This document shows positions 4,212-5,503 of a stretch of DNA of 5,503 nt, in pieces. Both the position numbers and the translations under genes were made by a program. The stretch is taken from contig SKTL01000172.1 in the NCBI GenBank assembly GCA_007122555.1, forward strand, positions 1 through 5,503. Reading direction: 5' to 3'. The notes below the pieces were generated by a model. The model was not told the DNA's origin. It searched no databases and saw nothing but the letters and a program-made list of their open reading frames with translations. Positions within the stretch are counted from its first letter, which is position 1; every line of letters begins with the position of its first letter. Origin of the DNA: Thermomicrobiaceae bacterium. GTDB taxonomy: Bacteria > Chloroflexota > Chloroflexia > Thermomicrobiales > Thermomicrobiaceae.

Positions 4212-5159
4212 ATGGCCACTGTGGAGCGCCACGTTCCAGATGAGAAGGATACCGCTCGACAGTCACACCCGGACAGCGAGCGGTTCGTCCACCCTGCCGA
4301 GGACGAGTTCGCCGCGTTCCTGGATTTCTACCGGATTCGCTATCAATACGAACCGGTATCATTCCCCTTGCGCTGGCATCCGGACGGTCGTGTCGCCGAG
4401 ATGTTCACCCCGGATTTCTATCTCCCCGATCAGGATCTCTACGTCGAGCTGACCACAATGAAGCAAGCGCACGTAACCCGGAAGAATCGAAAGATGCGCC
4501 GGCTGCGCGAACTACACCCGGACATCAACATCGTGCTGATCTATCGCAAGGACTACCACGAGATTCTTTCCAGGTTCGGGTATGGTTCCGTAGACATCAC
4601 CTCGCTGCGAGAAGACCAGATCGAGCGGATTCTGCTGAGCCAGCAGGAGATTCAGAATCGAGTTGACGAGCTGGGACGGCGGATTTCCCGGGATTACGCC
4701 GGCCAGTCGATCCTGCTGGTCGGGGTGTTAAAAGGGATTACCTTTTTCCTGGCGGACCTCGCCCGGGCGATTACCAGACCGTTGGCGATTGACTACATGC
4801 AGCTCTCCCGCGCGGTCGATGAAGGCGTGCAGGTTGATAAGGACCTCGACCTCGATATCGAGGGTCAGCACGTGCTTCTGGTGGAGGACATTGTCAACAC
4901 CGGCGTGACAATGGACTTTCTGCTTGAACGCCTGCGGGAACGGAATCCGGCGAGCCTGCACGTCTGCGCCTTGCTGGACAAGGCCGATCGCCGTCTCGCG
5001 CCGGTTGAGGTGAAGTACATCGGCTTCGAGATCCCCAACGAGTTCGTCGTCGGCTACGGACTCGATTATCGCGAGCTCTACCGCAACCTGCCGTTCGTCT
5101 GCGTGCTAAAGAAAGATGTCTACGAAACAGGACAGGCGCTGGAGAACGGGCGCGAGTAG
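4212..5159 (+). CDS. Fusion of PD-(D/E)XK nuclease-like domain and HPRT-like phosphoribosyltransferase domain
   Basis: A 315-residue two-domain protein. Residues about 135-305 are a hypoxanthine(-guanine) phosphoribosyltransferase domain, the family that joins hypoxanthine or guanine to PRPP in purine salvage. Visible motifs are GVLKG (171-175, pyrophosphate loop), LVEDIVNTGVT (223-233, PRPP loop with E225 and D226), LLDK (K257, base contact) and FVVGYGLDY...YRNLP (F278, D285, R291). Two features are off pattern: the usual catalytic Asp of EDIxDTG is N229, and the flexible loop (about 197-209) is about five residues shorter than in Bacillus HPRT and lacks the Ser-Tyr pair. Residues about 25-125 suggest a restriction-endonuclease-like fold: an N-terminal helix with E30/E32, FTPDFYLP (D68), YVELTTMK (E79, T81 in place of the usual Lys, K84), a basic helix, then INIVLIYRKDY. 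The start is uncertain. ATG 4212 follows an in-frame TAA and has GAAGG only 2 bases away; GTG 4221 would have an 11-base spacer. Activity as a true salvage enzyme is likely but not certain. Confidence 0.88.
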   Translation: MATVERHVPDEKDTARQSHPDSERFVHPAEDEFAAFLDFYRIRYQYEPVSFPLRWHPDGRVAEMFTPDFYLPDQDLYVELTTMKQAHVTRKNRKMRRLRELHPDINIVLIYRKDYHEILSRFGYGSVDITSLREDQIERILLSQQEIQNRVDELGRRISRDYAGQSILLVGVLKGITFFLADLARAITRPLAIDYMQLSRAVDEGVQVDKDLDLDIEGQHVLLVEDIVNTGVTMDFLLERLRERNPASLHVCALLDKADRRLAPVEVKYIGFEIPNEFVVGYGLDYRELYRNLPFVCVLKKDVYETGQALENGRE

Positions 5160-5237
5160 CACCTGCGGTTTTCGCCCGTGACTTGTGATAGCGGCTCGAA
5201 ATACCTCAGCGGAGATCTGTTTCGGGAGAGTCAGTCG
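5160..5237. other. Convergent intergenic gap between the HPRT-like fusion and fpg
   Basis: The gap of 78 bp lies between two converging genes. A terminator is expected here, but no GC-rich hairpin with a T-run is evident on either strand. The only pairing I see is ACGGGCG (5146-5152) with CGCCCGT (5173-5179) across a 20-base loop that includes the stop codon, which is weak. Confidence 0.4.
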
Positions 5238-5503
5238 CTATAGTCGCTCCTCCTGACACTGCATACACAGGTATGTCCCACGGTTGTTGACCTGCGTCTT
5301 GACGATCGGCGCGCCGCACCGCTGACAGGGGAAACCCTCGCGGGCGTGAACAAACGGGAACGAGCCCAGCTCCGTCAGCGCCGTGCTGCGCTTGATTCGG
5401 GCGCCGCCCGCAGGAACGGCGATCTCCATCGTTCGCACGATTCCCTCGTAGATACAGGCGATCTCGTCATCGGTCAGAGACTCGGCCCTGCGGGCAGGAT
5501 GAA
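5238..5503 (-). CDS. mutM: Formamidopyrimidine-DNA glycosylase (Fpg/MutM), C-terminal part, runs off right edge
   Basis: The last 87 complete codons of a base-excision repair glycosylase that removes oxidised purines such as 8-oxoguanine and nicks the abasic site. The visible part begins HPARRAESLTDDEIACIYEG, the second half of the helix-two-turn-helix domain. It continues through a GGAR stretch (usually GGTT/GGSS, the DNA-binding turn) and ELGSFPFVHAREGFPC to the zinc finger CQRC-x16-CMQC. The finger contains RGTY, whose Arg contacts DNA in the family. The C-x2-C-x16-C-x2-C spacing is exactly that of Fpg. The N-terminal PE catalytic residues are outside the window. A GTG at 5438 could be mistaken for the start, but the same frame stays open and homologous up to the right edge. 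The gene converges on the HPRT-like fusion gene and is probably independent of it. Confidence 0.93.
   Translation of the reverse strand, partial: HPARRAESLTDDEIACIYEGIVRTMEIAVPAGGARIKRSTALTELGSFPFVHAREGFPCQRCGAPIVKTQVNNRGTYLCMQCQEERL

Noticed and set aside
5146..5179. Possible terminator after the HPRT-like fusion gene
   Set aside because: The 7-bp arms are separated by 20 bases, one arm lies in the coding region, and no T-run follows.
5238..5438. A complete 66-residue zinc-finger protein starting at the GTG 5438
   Set aside because: The same frame continues to the right edge with clear Fpg homology (HPARRAESL...), so this is the end of a larger gene.

Overview
The window looks like chromosomal DNA of a moderately GC-rich bacterium. 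A member of the Chloroflexota (Thermomicrobia/Sphaerobacter-like) is my best guess. It rests on a twin-arginine lipoprotein binding protein with a long acidic linker, a FixX-like ferredoxin next to a thioredoxin-like [2Fe-2S] ferredoxin, and a two-domain HPRT-like protein. This is inference from protein style, because no phylogenetic marker gene is complete here.

Left half, minus strand (positions 1-2874): a peptide/nickel-type (family 5) ABC importer operon read right to left. A good sigma70-type promoter (about 2845-2874) precedes a 577-residue Tat-exported lipoprotein binding protein (1043-2776). A perfect 12-bp-stem hairpin (1008-1033) separates it from a DppB-type permease (77-994). The start codon of a DppC-type permease overlaps the permease stop as ATGA, and that gene runs off the left edge. 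ATPase genes are not in the window.

Middle (about 2797-3260): a divergent, gene-free regulatory region of more than 450 bp. It holds three TGCGCA palindromes spaced 30 and 31 bp apart upstream of the importer promoter, several short inverted repeats, and a candidate extended -10 promoter for the rightward genes.

Right half, plus strand (3261-5159): three closely spaced genes that may form one transcript. They encode a FixX-like ferredoxin with ten cysteines, a thioredoxin-like [2Fe-2S] ferredoxin with a C-terminal winged-helix-like tail, and a 315-residue fusion. The fusion joins a PD-(D/E)XK-nuclease-like N-terminal domain to a hypoxanthine phosphoribosyltransferase-like domain. The phosphoribosyltransferase part keeps the ligand-binding residues but has Asn at the usual catalytic Asp and a shortened flexible loop without the usual Ser-Tyr. 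This fusion is the most unusual item in the window.

Right edge, minus strand (5238-5503): the C-terminal part of formamidopyrimidine-DNA glycosylase (Fpg/MutM) with its zinc finger, convergent with the fusion gene and running off the right edge.
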